A stretch of 35,931 bases of DNA from Lysobacterales bacterium (GTDB lineage: Bacteria; Pseudomonadota; Gammaproteobacteria; Xanthomonadales; SZUA-36), in contig SHZL01000002.1 in assembly GCA_009692275.1 (NCBI GenBank), forward strand, positions 1-35,931. Direction: 5' to 3'. Position numbers and translations under genes: made by a program. Positions 25,722 through 34,065 of this stretch are shown one piece after another. The first letter of the stretch is position 1. Every line of letters starts with the position of its first letter. The notes below the pieces were generated by a model that worked only from the letters and a program-made list of their open reading frames with translations, was not told the DNA's origin and made no database searches.

Positions 25722-26031
25722 CCAGTCACATGCTCCTCTGCCTGGTCAAACTTTCAAGGCTATGCAGCCAACTGTCAAGCACTGATTGCGGCCATTCTTA
25801 ACTTCCCGGCCTGGAATGGAACCTGCAGTCGCGGTCGAAGCCGGCCGCAGGCGACCGGTCAGCGTTGCACAAACCGGACGAAGCTTGTACATTTGGACTG
25901 AGGCCGCCGCGCGCCTTTGCACCTGTAGTACACATGACAGGATTTATTAAATGCCAGTGCGGTGGCCAGCCTGACCGGGGCTTTGTAACAAAGTCTTATG
26001 CCGGTTGGCGCCTGCACAAGGGGGGACCCAA
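25722..26031. other. 310-bp intergenic region before the histidine kinase
   Basis: It separates two divergent genes and must hold their promoters, but I see no strong -35/-10 pair. It contains an inverted repeat, cggtcg (25832-25837) and cgaccg (25852-25857). It ends with gggggga as the kinase ribosome site, about six bases before the ATG at 26032. An open frame starting at 25865 runs into the kinase gene in another frame and has no recognisable homology. Confidence 0.5.
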
Positions 26032-27285
26032 ATGCAGGGCAGGTCTTTTCAATCGTTCAGCCCCGGATCACTTTCCCGCTTTTTGGCCCGGGCTCTGTTT
26101 TTCTGCCGTACCCATATTTTTTCTGCTACGCCAGCTCCAGAAAGTACATCGGCCCTTGGCCTGGACTTGCTCAGGCATGAACTGCGCACACCGGTTACCG
26201 GGATACTGGGCATGTGCGAACTTCTGCAAAAATCGGAGCTGACGGGCGAACAGTTCCAACTGGCCAGCGCGGTGCAAGAGTCTGGTGAACAACTACTCAG
26301 GCTAATTTCCGGGATGGGCTCGGGGTTTGGCTCCCGGTTTGGCTCGGGGTATGACATCGGCAGTCCTGCAACGGTGGAGGGTAGCCAGGCCGGGAAGCAA
26401 GTCTTGAATGGCGGTATCCTGATGGAGCAAGTCATCCGCGCACATTGGCCCGCTGCTCACAGGAAGGGTATCGGCCTTTTTCTGCACTATGATCATCGTT
26501 TGTCCGCGTGCTGGCATGCGGACATTGTTTGCCTGCGACAGTTGCTGGATAACCTCTTGGCCAATGCCATCAAGTTTACCCACCAGGGATACGTGCTTGT
26601 GGAAGTTTTGCAATCGCGGCTCAATTCCTCGGGGCGTGCGGATGTGGAACTGAAAATAAGTGACACCGGCATTGGCATTGCGCAGCGGGATGCCCGCCGG
26701 ATTTATTCCGTTCGCGAGCAGGGCAGTGGGGACATTGCTGACCGTTTTGGTGGTTCCGGCCTGGGTTTGTATGTCTCCAGTCGTATGGCTGCCGTGCTGG
26801 GGGGGTGCATTACGCATGAATCACCGGGATATGGCAGAACCTGCTTCCGCGTAGCTCTCCCGGACCTTGCCGACCCGGGAACTGAGGATTTCGGTCGCCT
26901 GCAGCCCGGCTTGCTGAAGGATATGAAATGCCTGCTGGCAATGAGGCCGCCGCAGGCTGCGGTAGTAGAGCAGCTGTTGCTGCGCATTGGAGTGCAGGTA
27001 ACCTTAAATGCTGAGCCGCGGGACGCCAGGATTCCGGCCGGAGCAGACGTCGTTATTTGTGACCAGGTGTTATTGCATGAAGCCAACGACTGCGCCGAAG
27101 GCGCCTCAGGCCAAAGCACCCTCCTGTTGCTTTCTCCTCTGTATGCGCCCAATGCGGCCACTTTCGACGCCACGCAGGGGGGGGCTGCTGCTACAGAGCT
27201 GCCTCAACCCGTCCTGCGTTCAAACCTGGAGCCCTTGTTGCTGCGCGTGGCCTTACAGCGCAAGCTGCAAAGCGGGGCCCTTTGA
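26032..27285 (+). CDS. Soluble sensor histidine kinase with degenerate receiver domain
   Basis: About 417 residues. The HisKA dimerisation helix has the phospho-accepting His (RHELRTPVTGILG, H49). The HATPase domain has the N box NLLANAIKFT, G1 DTGIGI and G2 FGGSGLGLYVSSRMA. The C-terminal ~120 residues look like a receiver fold, with DVVICDQVLL at the phospho-acceptor strand. However, the acidic pair expected at the end of strand 1 reads LLAMRPPQ and the conserved Lys is absent, so it is a pseudo-receiver. There is no clear membrane segment or input domain; a glycine/serine-rich repeat (GSGFGSRFGSG) links the kinase helices. ATG 26032 is preferred over the TTG at 26005 because of its G-rich ribosome site. 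Confidence 0.87.
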   Translation: MQGRSFQSFSPGSLSRFLARALFFCRTHIFSATPAPESTSALGLDLLRHELRTPVTGILGMCELLQKSELTGEQFQLASAVQESGEQLLRLISGMGSGFGSRFGSGYDIGSPATVEGSQAGKQVLNGGILMEQVIRAHWPAAHRKGIGLFLHYDHRLSACWHADIVCLRQLLDNLLANAIKFTHQGYVLVEVLQSRLNSSGRADVELKISDTGIGIAQRDARRIYSVREQGSGDIADRFGGSGLGLYVSSRMAAVLGGCITHESPGYGRTCFRVALPDLADPGTEDFGRLQPGLLKDMKCLLAMRPPQAAVVEQLLLRIGVQVTLNAEPRDARIPAGADVVICDQVLLHEANDCAEGASGQSTLLLLSPLYAPNAATFDATQGGAAATELPQPVLRSNLEPLLLRVALQRKLQSGAL

Positions 27286-27286
27286 A

Positions 27287-27316
27287 TGAGACCCTGAGAA
27301 TTGAGACCCTGGGAAG
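27287..27316 (+). repeat. 15-bp tandem duplication between kinase and hemE
   Basis: tgagaccctgagaat (27287-27301) is followed directly by tgagaccctgggaag (27302-27316), 13 of 15 bases alike. It fills the gap between the two convergent stop codons. Confidence 0.8.
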
Positions 27317-27319
27317 GGG

Positions 27320-28378
27320 TTAGTGAAAGGACGGGCTAAGCTCCCAGACGGTATTGACCAGGGCTTGCAGGTGGTCCGGGTCTACATCGGGGGTAATACC
27401 GTGGCCCAGGTTGAACACGTGCCCGGAACCGTGGCCATAGCTGCTCAGTACCTGGCTGGCCTCGTGCCGAATCACTGCGGGGGCCGCCAGCAGCACCGCA
27501 GGGTCCATGTTGCCTTGCAAAGCAACTCTCTGCCCGACCCGGGAGCGAGCTTCAGCCAGTGACATGGTCCAGTCAAGGCCCAGGGCATCACAGCCCGTGC
27601 CTGCCTGGGCTTCCAGGTGCGCATTGCATCCTTTGCAAAACAGTATTACCGGCACGCGCCTGCCTTCATGTTCCCGCTTCAGCCCAGCGACAATCCGCCC
27701 CAGGTAGCGCACGGAAAACTCCTTGAATGCATCGGCCGACAGCACTCCGCCCCAGGTGTCGAAAATCTGTACCACCTGGGCGCCGCTTTCGATCTGCGCA
27801 TTCAGGTAGTCAGTTACCGTGTCAGCGAGCTTTTCAAGCAGCAGGTGCGCCAGCGCAGGCTGGTCGTAAATCAGTTTCTTGATCTTGCCGAAAGACTTGC
27901 TCGGTCCCCCCTCGACCATGTAGGTCGCCAGGGTCCAGGGACTCCCGCTGAAACCGATCAATGGAACCCGGCCGGCCAGTTCATGCCGCACCAGCCTGAT
28001 TGCGTCCATGACATAGGCAAGTGATTCATGGACGTCCGGTCGCGGAAGATTGCGAATGTCTGACCCGGTTTGCAGGGGTTTCCTGAACTTTGGACCCTCG
28101 CCCTCGGTGAAATAAAGACCAAGGCCCATGACGTCAGGGATGGTGAGGATGTCAGAGAAGATAATGGCTGCGTCCAGGTTAAACCGGCGCAGCGGTTGCA
28201 GGGTGACTTCGCATGCCAGTTCCGGGGTTTGGCACAGTTGCAGGAAGCTACCGGCCTGGGCCCTGGTCCTGAGGTATTCCGGCAGGTAACGCCCGGCCTG
28301 GCGCATCACCCACAGTGGCGTCCGATCCACCTGCTCCCGGAGCAGGGCCTTGATGATCAGGTCATTGGTAAGTTCCAT
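27320..28378 (-). CDS. hemE: Uroporphyrinogen decarboxylase
   Basis: HemE decarboxylates the four acetate side chains of uroporphyrinogen III to give coproporphyrinogen III in haem synthesis. The 352-residue protein carries both family signatures: [15 protein letters not shown] near residue 21 (substrate-binding Arg) and [17 protein letters not shown] near residue 139. It also has the conserved [18 protein letters not shown] and [15 protein letters not shown]. Full length. An aaggacc ribosome site lies upstream of the ATG. It follows aroB by 21 bases on the same strand. Confidence 0.98.
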   Translation of the reverse strand: MELTNDLIIKALLREQVDRTPLWVMRQAGRYLPEYLRTRAQAGSFLQLCQTPELACEVTLQPLRRFNLDAAIIFSDILTIPDVMGLGLYFTEGEGPKFRKPLQTGSDIRNLPRPDVHESLAYVMDAIRLVRHELAGRVPLIGFSGSPWTLATYMVEGGPSKSFGKIKKLIYDQPALAHLLLEKLADTVTDYLNAQIESGAQVVQIFDTWGGVLSADAFKEFSVRYLGRIVAGLKREHEGRRVPVILFCKGCNAHLEAQAGTGCDALGLDWTMSLAEARSRVGQRVALQGNMDPAVLLAAPAVIRHEASQVLSSYGHGSGHVFNLGHGITPDVDPDHLQALVNTVWELSPSFH

Positions 28379-28399
28379 CGTTTTGGTCCTTGGTTGGGA

Positions 28400-29515
28400 T
28401 CAGGCGCGCGGGCGAAGCGGGCGGCACAGTTCAATTGCGGCCGCCATTTCTTCATGGGTTGACTCGGCATCAACCAGCGCTTTTCCGGTCCTTTCCAGCA
28501 AGATGAGCCTGGGGCCGCTAGCCACTGCTTTTTTGTCCAGTTCAAGTGCTGCTATCATCGCTGCGCCGCTCACCGACTCCGGCAATTCAACCGGGAGGTC
28601 AAAATCCTGCAATAGCTTGCCGATTCGATGCGCGACGCCGGTGGGACATAATCCGCGTAATTCACTCAGGCGGGTGGCGATGGTCATGCCAATCGCCACC
28701 GCCTCTCCGTGGAGAAACTGGCGATAGCCCGTTAATGTCTCGAGCGCATGGCCAAAACTGTGGCCGAAATTGAGAATGGCCCTGATCCCCGCTTCTTTTT
28801 CATCCGCGGAAACGATTTGGGCCTTGTTTTCCACGGAACGACGAATGAAATACTGCAAGACAGCGGCTTCACGAGTTTTGATGGCCTCCTTATTGCTTTC
28901 CAACCAACCAAACAGGGCGGGATCCATGATGGCCCCGTACTTCACGACTTCAGCCATGCCGGCATTGAATTCGCGATCCGGCAGGGTGTCCAGCGTGGCC
29001 GTGTCAATGACGACCGCGTCCGGTTGATGAAAAGCGCCAATCAGGTTCTTGCCAGCCGGGTGGTTAATTCCCGTTTTGCCGCCGATGGAGGCGTCAACTT
29101 GCGCCAACAAGGTGGTGGGTACCTGCACAAAATGAATCCCCCGCATGTAACTGGCTGCGGCAAACCCCGTGATGTCGCCAACCACCCCGCCACCGAGCGC
29201 TATGGCGGTTGTGTCGCGGCGCGCATGCATCGCCACCAGGCAATCGATGATTCCGGACCAGGTTTCCCGGGTCTTGTGGTGCTCGCCATCCGCAATGATG
29301 TGCACGGAGACGTCCCGCCCGTGCAAGGCTGCTTGCAGCTGGTGGACATACAAGGGAGCAACAACTTCGTTGCTCACGATCAGCGTTTTCCCGCGGCCAA
29401 GGTGGCGCCTCCACACCTCGGGATCAGAAATAATTTTGTGCCCAAGGTAGACCGGGTAGCTGCTCCCGGCAGGTTTAACCCGGATGGTTTGCATGTCAGG
29501 CTGGATGACTTTCAT
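28400..29515 (-). CDS. aroB: 3-dehydroquinate synthase
   Basis: AroB makes 3-dehydroquinate from DAHP, the second step of the shikimate pathway, with NAD and a divalent metal. The 371-residue protein has the glycine-rich NAD motif ALGGGVVGDITGFAAA, the substrate block GGKTGINHPAGKNLIGAFHQP and the metal-binding GHSFGHALE. The ATG overlaps the aroK stop as ATGA. The in-frame ATG seven codons later (29494) would give a length closer to some homologs, but neither has a clear ribosome site, so coupling to aroK favours the first. Confidence 0.97.
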   Translation of the reverse strand: MKVIQPDMQTIRVKPAGSSYPVYLGHKIISDPEVWRRHLGRGKTLIVSNEVVAPLYVHQLQAALHGRDVSVHIIADGEHHKTRETWSGIIDCLVAMHARRDTTAIALGGGVVGDITGFAAASYMRGIHFVQVPTTLLAQVDASIGGKTGINHPAGKNLIGAFHQPDAVVIDTATLDTLPDREFNAGMAEVVKYGAIMDPALFGWLESNKEAIKTREAAVLQYFIRRSVENKAQIVSADEKEAGIRAILNFGHSFGHALETLTGYRQFLHGEAVAIGMTIATRLSELRGLCPTGVAHRIGKLLQDFDLPVELPESVSGAAMIAALELDKKAVASGPRLILLERTGKALVDAESTHEEMAAAIELCRPLRPRA

Positions 29516-30045
29516 ACATGGCCCATGTGTTGGCAGATCAATTCGTTAATCTGGGTTATGGTGCTGTCAATGTTGCGATTCTTCACGGGAAATACGAGGT
29601 CCGCCACGGATTCGTACAAGGGATTCCTGATTTCCGCCATTTCACTGAGTGTGCGTTCTTTGTTCATGTCCTGTAGCAAGGGCCTTGACCGGTCCCTGCG
29701 CAGTCTCTCCATTTGTTGCCTGACGGTGATGCGCAGATAAACCACGACGCCGCTGTTCTTCAAGAGCTCACGGTTGGTTGCGCTTAAAACAGCACCGCCG
29801 CCGGTGGCGACCAATACACCTTCCCGTGCGCACAGTTCTTCCAGCATACGGGTTTCCCGCGTGCGGAAGCCAACTTCTCCTTCAATTTCGAAGATCAGGT
29901 TGATTTTGGCGCCGCAGCGGGCTTCGATTTCCTGGTCGCAATCATGAAACTCCAGGTCCAGTTTACGCGCCAGGCGGCTCCCGATGGTCGTCTTCCCGGA
30001 ACCCATGGGGCCCACCAGGTATATGTTTTTCTTGCCCGGAGTCAT
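29512..30045 (-). CDS. aroK: Shikimate kinase
   Basis: AroK phosphorylates shikimate at the 3-OH. The 177-residue protein has Walker A GPMGSGKTTIG (residues 12-22), the shikimate-binding D-x-D-like region FHDCDQEIE, GFRTRETRMLEELC, the GGGAVLS loop and the lid RRDRSRPLL. aroK-aroB-hemE form a leftward operon. In many gammaproteobacteria pilMNOPQ lies directly upstream of aroK; here the upstream neighbour is the divergent exosortase gene. Confidence 0.97.
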   Translation of the reverse strand: MTPGKKNIYLVGPMGSGKTTIGSRLARKLDLEFHDCDQEIEARCGAKINLIFEIEGEVGFRTRETRMLEELCAREGVLVATGGGAVLSATNRELLKNSGVVVYLRITVRQQMERLRRDRSRPLLQDMNKERTLSEMAEIRNPLYESVADLVFPVKNRNIDSTITQINELICQHMGHV

Positions 30046-30130
30046 CGTCGCGGACTAGACCAGGCGTGCATGCGGTGTGAACATTGGGTACCATGGCGGA
30101 ACCTTTTTGACTCCTGTGTCTCCATTCCTG

Positions 30131-30652
30131 ATGATTCGATTTTTCATATTGTTCACCGTTTTGCTTGTTGGCCTGTTCACGCTGGAGATTCTACAGCCGG
30201 CGGAAAAGCACGTCATCCTGCCATTTACTTCATTTGTTGCCGATGTCAGTGTTTGGCTCATCCAGTTTTTTGATGATGGCGTGGTGGCCAAGGCAAATGT
30301 CATCAAAGACTCTGTTAGTGGTTTTGGCGTCCGGATTGAGCGTGGGTGTAATGGCGTGGAAGCCATGATCATCCTGTTTGCGGCCATTTTTGCTTTTCCG
30401 GCGCCCATGAAGAACAAGTTGATGGGGTTTGTCGTAGGGTTCTTCGCAATCCAGATCCTGAATCTGCTTCGAATAGTCAGCCTGTTTTACCTGGGACAGT
30501 GGAACCAGGTGGCATTTGAATGGTTCCACCTTTACCTCTGGCAGGCTTTGATCATCATGGACGCGTTGGTAGTGTGGCTGATTTGGCTACGCACCTTGCC
30601 CCAGGCGAAGTTGCGGCGCGAACGAGAGGCTGCGACCCAAAAGGACGCCTGA
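30131..30652 (+). CDS. xrtH: Exosortase H (XrtH)
   Basis: A multi-pass membrane transpeptidase-like enzyme of the exosortase/archaeosortase superfamily. The XrtH group is known to co-occur with proteins ending in an IPTLxxWG-CTERM sorting signal. The catalytic triad is visible: C73 (VRIERGCNGVEAM), R114 (QILNLLRIVSLFY) and H133 (FEWFHLYLWQ), with about five hydrophobic segments. The ATG at 30131 gives 173 residues, a usual length and N-terminus (MIRFFILFTVLL). The frame is open back to a GTG at 30077 and several starts are possible; none has a strong ribosome site. No IPTL-CTERM protein occurs in the window, so the targets are elsewhere. pdxH follows after 18 bases. Confidence 0.9.
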   Translation: MIRFFILFTVLLVGLFTLEILQPAEKHVILPFTSFVADVSVWLIQFFDDGVVAKANVIKDSVSGFGVRIERGCNGVEAMIILFAAIFAFPAPMKNKLMGFVVGFFAIQILNLLRIVSLFYLGQWNQVAFEWFHLYLWQALIIMDALVVWLIWLRTLPQAKLRREREAATQKDA

Positions 30653-30670
30653 CGTGCGGAGAATTCCCCG

Positions 30671-31288
30671 ATGAAGAGTAAGGCTGTGGAATCAGCCGAT
30701 ATCCTGCCTTTGTCGCAGGAAATTATTGACCGATTCAACCACGCAATGCATGCGGCCCGCGCAGTCGGCGAGCCTGAGCCCACTGCCATGGTACTGGCGA
30801 CGAGTGACGGGGAAGGGTTAGTCACCACGCGGACGGTCTTGCTCAAAGCCCTGGACCCGGACGGGTTTGTGTTTTTTACCAATACCACCAGCCGAAAAGG
30901 CCAACAACTGCAGGTCTGTCCCAGGGGGGCGGCGACTTTTCTGTGGAAAACCATCGAGAACCAGGTGCAACTGGAAGGCCCGGTTAGCCGGGTCAGTGAC
31001 GCGGAAGCGGATGCGTACTTCTCCACCCGTGACCGCGGTAGCCAGATCGGTGCGTGGGCGTCCCTGCAGTCCCAGAAGCTCGACAGCCGGGAAACGCTGG
31101 AGTGCAGGGCCGTGGAGTTCGAACACAAATTCGAGGGTAGGGAAGTATTACGTCCGGCGCACTGGTCAGGATTTCGTCTGCAGCCGGAAAGCGTGGAATT
31201 CTGGCAAGGCCGGAAGTTTCGCCTGCATGACCGATTGAAATACAGCCAGGCGAACGGTCAATGGGTGACGCAACTCCTTTATCCCTGA
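30671..31288 (+). CDS. pdxH: Pyridoxamine 5'-phosphate oxidase
   Basis: The FMN-dependent oxidase making pyridoxal 5'-phosphate from PNP/PMP. The 205-residue protein has the FMN-binding stretch TRTVLLKALDPDGFVFFTN, SRKGQQL, the QVQLEGPVSRV strand, SRDRGSQIGAW-like TRDRGSQIGAWAS, and the C-terminal signature VEFWQGRKFRLHDRLKY. Complete. It lies 18 bases after xrtH and is probably co-transcribed with it. The window also contains yggS, another PLP-related gene. Confidence 0.97.
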   Translation: MKSKAVESADILPLSQEIIDRFNHAMHAARAVGEPEPTAMVLATSDGEGLVTTRTVLLKALDPDGFVFFTNTTSRKGQQLQVCPRGAATFLWKTIENQVQLEGPVSRVSDAEADAYFSTRDRGSQIGAWASLQSQKLDSRETLECRAVEFEHKFEGREVLRPAHWSGFRLQPESVEFWQGRKFRLHDRLKYSQANGQWVTQLLYP

Positions 31289-31299
31289 AGCGCTCTGTT

Positions 31300-31746
31300 C
31301 TAGTCGGTATAGAACTGCTGGCGAAAGCTCAATTCAAATGGCTTGGGTTCACCCTCAACCTGGACGCTTACAGTGAAATTGTACGTTTCCATGTTGGCAA
31401 TCGGTAATTCGCCAATATAATAAACCGCGCCTTCCCCTTCCTCGATTGCCCGCATTTCAACCGTGCGGCGCTGACCCGTCAGGTTAATGGAGTTTGTCGT
31501 TACGGTCGCATGCACCGGGGTGCCATATTCGCTGGTGCTCTTGTCCAATACCGTAATGTTTATCACCGCCCGGCTGGAAGAGCGTTTTATTCCGTATCCC
31601 TGTGCTACTTGCGCCGGGAGCAAATTGGCATTGATGGCGTTGTAGTGAATTGCGTACTTCCCGAATGTTTCTGATTGTTGGGCAAAGCAGGTATTGAATT
31701 GGAGCAGCAGGCTGCTGAAGAGCAGGAGTGAAAGCAGACGATGCAT
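31300..31746 (-). CDS. Periplasmic DUF4426 protein
   Basis: A 148-residue protein with a signal peptide (MHRLLSLLLFSSLLLQFNTCFAQQ, cut near CFA-QQ) and a single beta-rich domain (FGKYAIHYNAINANLLPAQVAQGYGI at its start). It matches the DUF4426 family, which in Pseudomonas-like genomes sits in the yggS-proC-yggT-metX-metW neighbourhood. Its function is unknown. A gggaga ribosome site precedes the ATG. Here it follows the broken yggT directly, without metX or metW. Confidence 0.88.
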   Translation of the reverse strand: MHRLLSLLLFSSLLLQFNTCFAQQSETFGKYAIHYNAINANLLPAQVAQGYGIKRSSSRAVINITVLDKSTSEYGTPVHATVTTNSINLTGQRRTVEMRAIEEGEGAVYYIGELPIANMETYNFTVSVQVEGEPKPFELSFRQQFYTD

Positions 31747-31832
31747 GTGATTTCTCCCGGGTCAATGGTGCAAACAGCAGAAGAAGCGACCGCAAGGGCG
31801 ATGACATTGCCACGAAGGTTAAACCGGTCCGG

Positions 31833-32374
31833 TTACCATCCTAGCAGAAGAATCAGGAATCGTAGCCCGATCAGTGCAAACAAAGGCGAAAGGTCAATCC
31901 CCGCAATGGGAGGAATAATCTTGCGAATCGGCCTGAGGCCAGGCTCAGTCAGCTGGAATAACAGCGGAACGAAAGGATGTCGCAGGCCCTGTCCCAGCCG
32001 GCTCAGGAATACTGCAGCATGATCAGGAAGAAATAGGTCATCAGCAACGTCATGAGCAGCTTCACCGCGGCGAAAAGCATGATTTGCTGCCACTGCATAC
32101 CAGCCGATCCAAATTGGCCGACCAGCCAGGCGCCCAGCCACTCCAGTACGTACATCAGGATGACGGATGCTGTATCCAGGCGCCCAATGGAGGGAACAAA
32201 CCTGCGCAACGGCAGCAGGACTGGATTCGTGACTTTGACCAGGAACTGACATACGGGGTTGTAGAAATCGGCCCGCACCCATTGCAACAGCAAGCGCAGC
32301 AGGACAGCGGCGACATAAAGGTCGATCAGGGTACCGACGAGATAACTTATCGCATTGGCTCCGGAGCCACTCAC
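31833..32374 (-). pseudogene. yggT: YggT family membrane protein, frameshifted
   Basis: YggT proteins carry two YGGT membrane repeats. The first (YNPVCQFLVKVTNPVLLPLRRFVPSIGRLDTAS) and the linker are read from a GTG at 32374 to a stop at 32003 (123 residues). The second repeat (FVPLLFQLTEPGLRPIRKIIPPIAGIDLSPLF) continues in another frame to a stop at 31833. The frames would join if one T were restored near 32006-32010 (minus strand tattcctgagc read as tatttcctgagc, giving Y-F-L-S). It is either a real one-base deletion or a sequencing error. The start overlaps the proC stop (GTGA). Confidence 0.85.
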
Positions 32375-33216
32375 TTTCCAGGCCCCCGCGCTGCAGCAGC
32401 CAGCGATAATTCATTACCCCGCCGCTCGGCTGCTGCTGCAGCGGCGTACACCAGTTCCTTGAACTTGCCATCTGCGAAAGCGTTGAGTGCAGCCTGGGTG
32501 GTCCCGCCAGGGGAGGTCACGCGCTGGCGCAATTCCGCGGCGCCAACAGTAGTCGATTGCCCGGAGGTGGATTGTTTGAGCATCGCCCCCGCCCCGATAC
32601 AGGTGCATTCCGCCAGTTTGTGCGCGACATCTTCCTTCAATCCAAGGCGGACTCCGGCCTCCGCCAGCGCCTCCGTCAGCAGGAAAAAGTAGGCTGGGCC
32701 GCTACCCGACACCGCTGTCACGGCATCCATCAATGTTTCATCATCCACCCACAGCACCTCTCCGGCCGCATGCAGAATACGCTCAGCCTGGTCGCGGTGG
32801 TGTGGCCGACAATGCTCGCCCGCGCACAGCACGGAAATGCCTTCTCCAACCAGGGCGGGCGTATTGGGCATGGAACGGATGATGACTTGCCTGGGGCCTA
32901 ATTGCTGGCTGATGGCAGCGATGGTTGCGCCAGCGGCAATGGACAGCACCAGTTGGCCGGGCTCGATAGTCCCGGACAGTTCAGACAAGACCGCCGGCAA
33001 GACCTGGGGTTTCACCGCAAGAACAATGACGTCCGCCCCCTGGGCAACACTCGCTGCACTGCTGGATACGAAGACATCAAAGCTGGACTGCAGACGTGCC
33101 CTGGCTTCCTCGCTGGGCTCGGCCACCCGAATAGTCAAGCCCTGCTCCACTTTTTTGCTCAGCCCGCTGATCAGGGCTGTTGCCATATTTCCTCCACCGA
33201 TAAATGCTATCAACAT
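32371..33216 (-). CDS. proC: Pyrroline-5-carboxylate reductase
   Basis: The last step of proline synthesis: NAD(P)H reduction of pyrroline-5-carboxylate. The N-terminal nucleotide-binding motif is FIGGGNMATALISGL, with VLAVKPQVLPAVL, IIRSMPNTPALVGEG and the C-terminal P5CR signature region (SGSGPAYFF, then TSPGGTTQAALNAF). ATG 33216 (MLIAFIGGGNM) gives 281 residues and a normal N-terminus. An upstream in-frame ATG at 33261 overlaps the yggS stop and would add 15 residues. It is in a yggS-proC-yggT operon. Confidence 0.96.
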   Translation of the reverse strand: MLIAFIGGGNMATALISGLSKKVEQGLTIRVAEPSEEARARLQSSFDVFVSSSAASVAQGADVIVLAVKPQVLPAVLSELSGTIEPGQLVLSIAAGATIAAISQQLGPRQVIIRSMPNTPALVGEGISVLCAGEHCRPHHRDQAERILHAAGEVLWVDDETLMDAVTAVSGSGPAYFFLLTEALAEAGVRLGLKEDVAHKLAECTCIGAGAMLKQSTSGQSTTVGAAELRQRVTSPGGTTQAALNAFADGKFKELVYAAAAAAERRGNELSLAAAARGPGK

Positions 33217-33257
33217 GTTGTTATCAAGCTCTTGGGTAAGTGCGGTAATTCCCGGGC

Positions 33258-33941
33258 TCATGCCCGGGGGCCAAACAAGTCGGTTCCAATCCTGACCATG
33301 GTACTTCCCGCCGCCACGGCAAGCTCGAGATCTGCAGACATGCCCATGGACAGGGTGTCCACGGGCAGGCCTTCATCCCGCAACTGGTCGAACAGACGCT
33401 TTACGTTGCGGAAGCTTTGCAGGGTCTGGTCGGGTGTACTGCTCGCCCTCGGAATAGCCATCAGCCCGCGTAGCGACAGACCCGGCAATGCACTGGCCAG
33501 TCGGGCGAGTTGCAGCACTTCATCGGGGTTTGCGCCGGATTTCTGCTCTTCGCGATCAATGTTGACCTGTATACATACATTAAGCCTGGGCATGCCGCCG
33601 GGGCGCTGTCGCGACAATCGCGAAGCAATTTTTTCCCTGTCGATACTCTGCACCCAACTGAAACTATTGGCGATTTCCTGGGTTTTGTTGGATTGGACCG
33701 GGCCGATGAAGTGCCATTCCAGGGCCAGGTCCTGCAACCCAGCCTGTTTTTCCAGGGCTTCCTGCAGGTAATTTTCCGCAAACGCGAACTGGCCCGCTGC
33801 GTGGAGTTGACGGATGGCAGCGACGGTCTGGCGCTTGCTGACCGCCAGAATCCTGACCTCGGTTACCGGTCGTTGCACTTTCGCACAGGCACCGGCAATC
33901 CTTGCATTAATACTCTCAAGTTTAGCTGTTAAGTCATTCAT
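33258..33941 (-). CDS. yggS: YggS/PROSC family PLP-binding protein
   Basis: A PLP homeostasis protein of 227 residues. The PLP lysine is in RILAVSKRQT, followed by FAENYLQEALEK, WHFIGPVQSNKT, VNIDREEQKSG and the C-terminal LSMGMSADLELAVAAGSTMVRIG. Homologs bind PLP and tune vitamin B6 and amino-acid pools without known enzymatic activity. It is the first gene of yggS-proC-yggT and is divergent from pilT, a common gammaproteobacterial arrangement. Confidence 0.96.
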   Translation of the reverse strand: MNDLTAKLESINARIAGACAKVQRPVTEVRILAVSKRQTVAAIRQLHAAGQFAFAENYLQEALEKQAGLQDLALEWHFIGPVQSNKTQEIANSFSWVQSIDREKIASRLSRQRPGGMPRLNVCIQVNIDREEQKSGANPDEVLQLARLASALPGLSLRGLMAIPRASSTPDQTLQSFRNVKRLFDQLRDEGLPVDTLSMGMSADLELAVAAGSTMVRIGTDLFGPRA

Positions 33942-33998
33942 CTTGCAGGGAGACTATGCATTGATCTATCGTAGAGGCTGTGCGTTGTGCAAATGGAA

Positions 33999-34013
33999 TG
34001 TGCGCTGCGCACA
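33999..34013. promoter_or_regulatory. Perfect 15-bp palindrome in the yggS/pilT divergent region
   Basis: tgtgcgc-t-gcgcaca has perfect seven-base arms around one central base, 52 bases before the pilT ATG. It is too short-looped for a hairpin terminator and sits where an operator for either gene would be. Confidence 0.45.
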
Positions 34014-34065
34014 TCGGCGTTGTGTCCCGTATTGTAGCGTGACAGGTTGGAATCAAGGAGAGATC

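Noticed and set aside
25865-26242. Separate 125-residue open frame ahead of the histidine kinase
   Set aside because: It overlaps the kinase in another frame, has no recognisable domain, and its composition is that of a shadow frame.
28748-29740. 330-residue antisense frame over aroB/aroK
   Set aside because: It is antisense to two clear housekeeping genes and matches nothing I recognise.
33814-34065. Upstream extension of PilT by 84 residues
   Set aside because: It would overlap yggS and pass the strong aaggag ribosome site; the family N-terminus begins at 34066.
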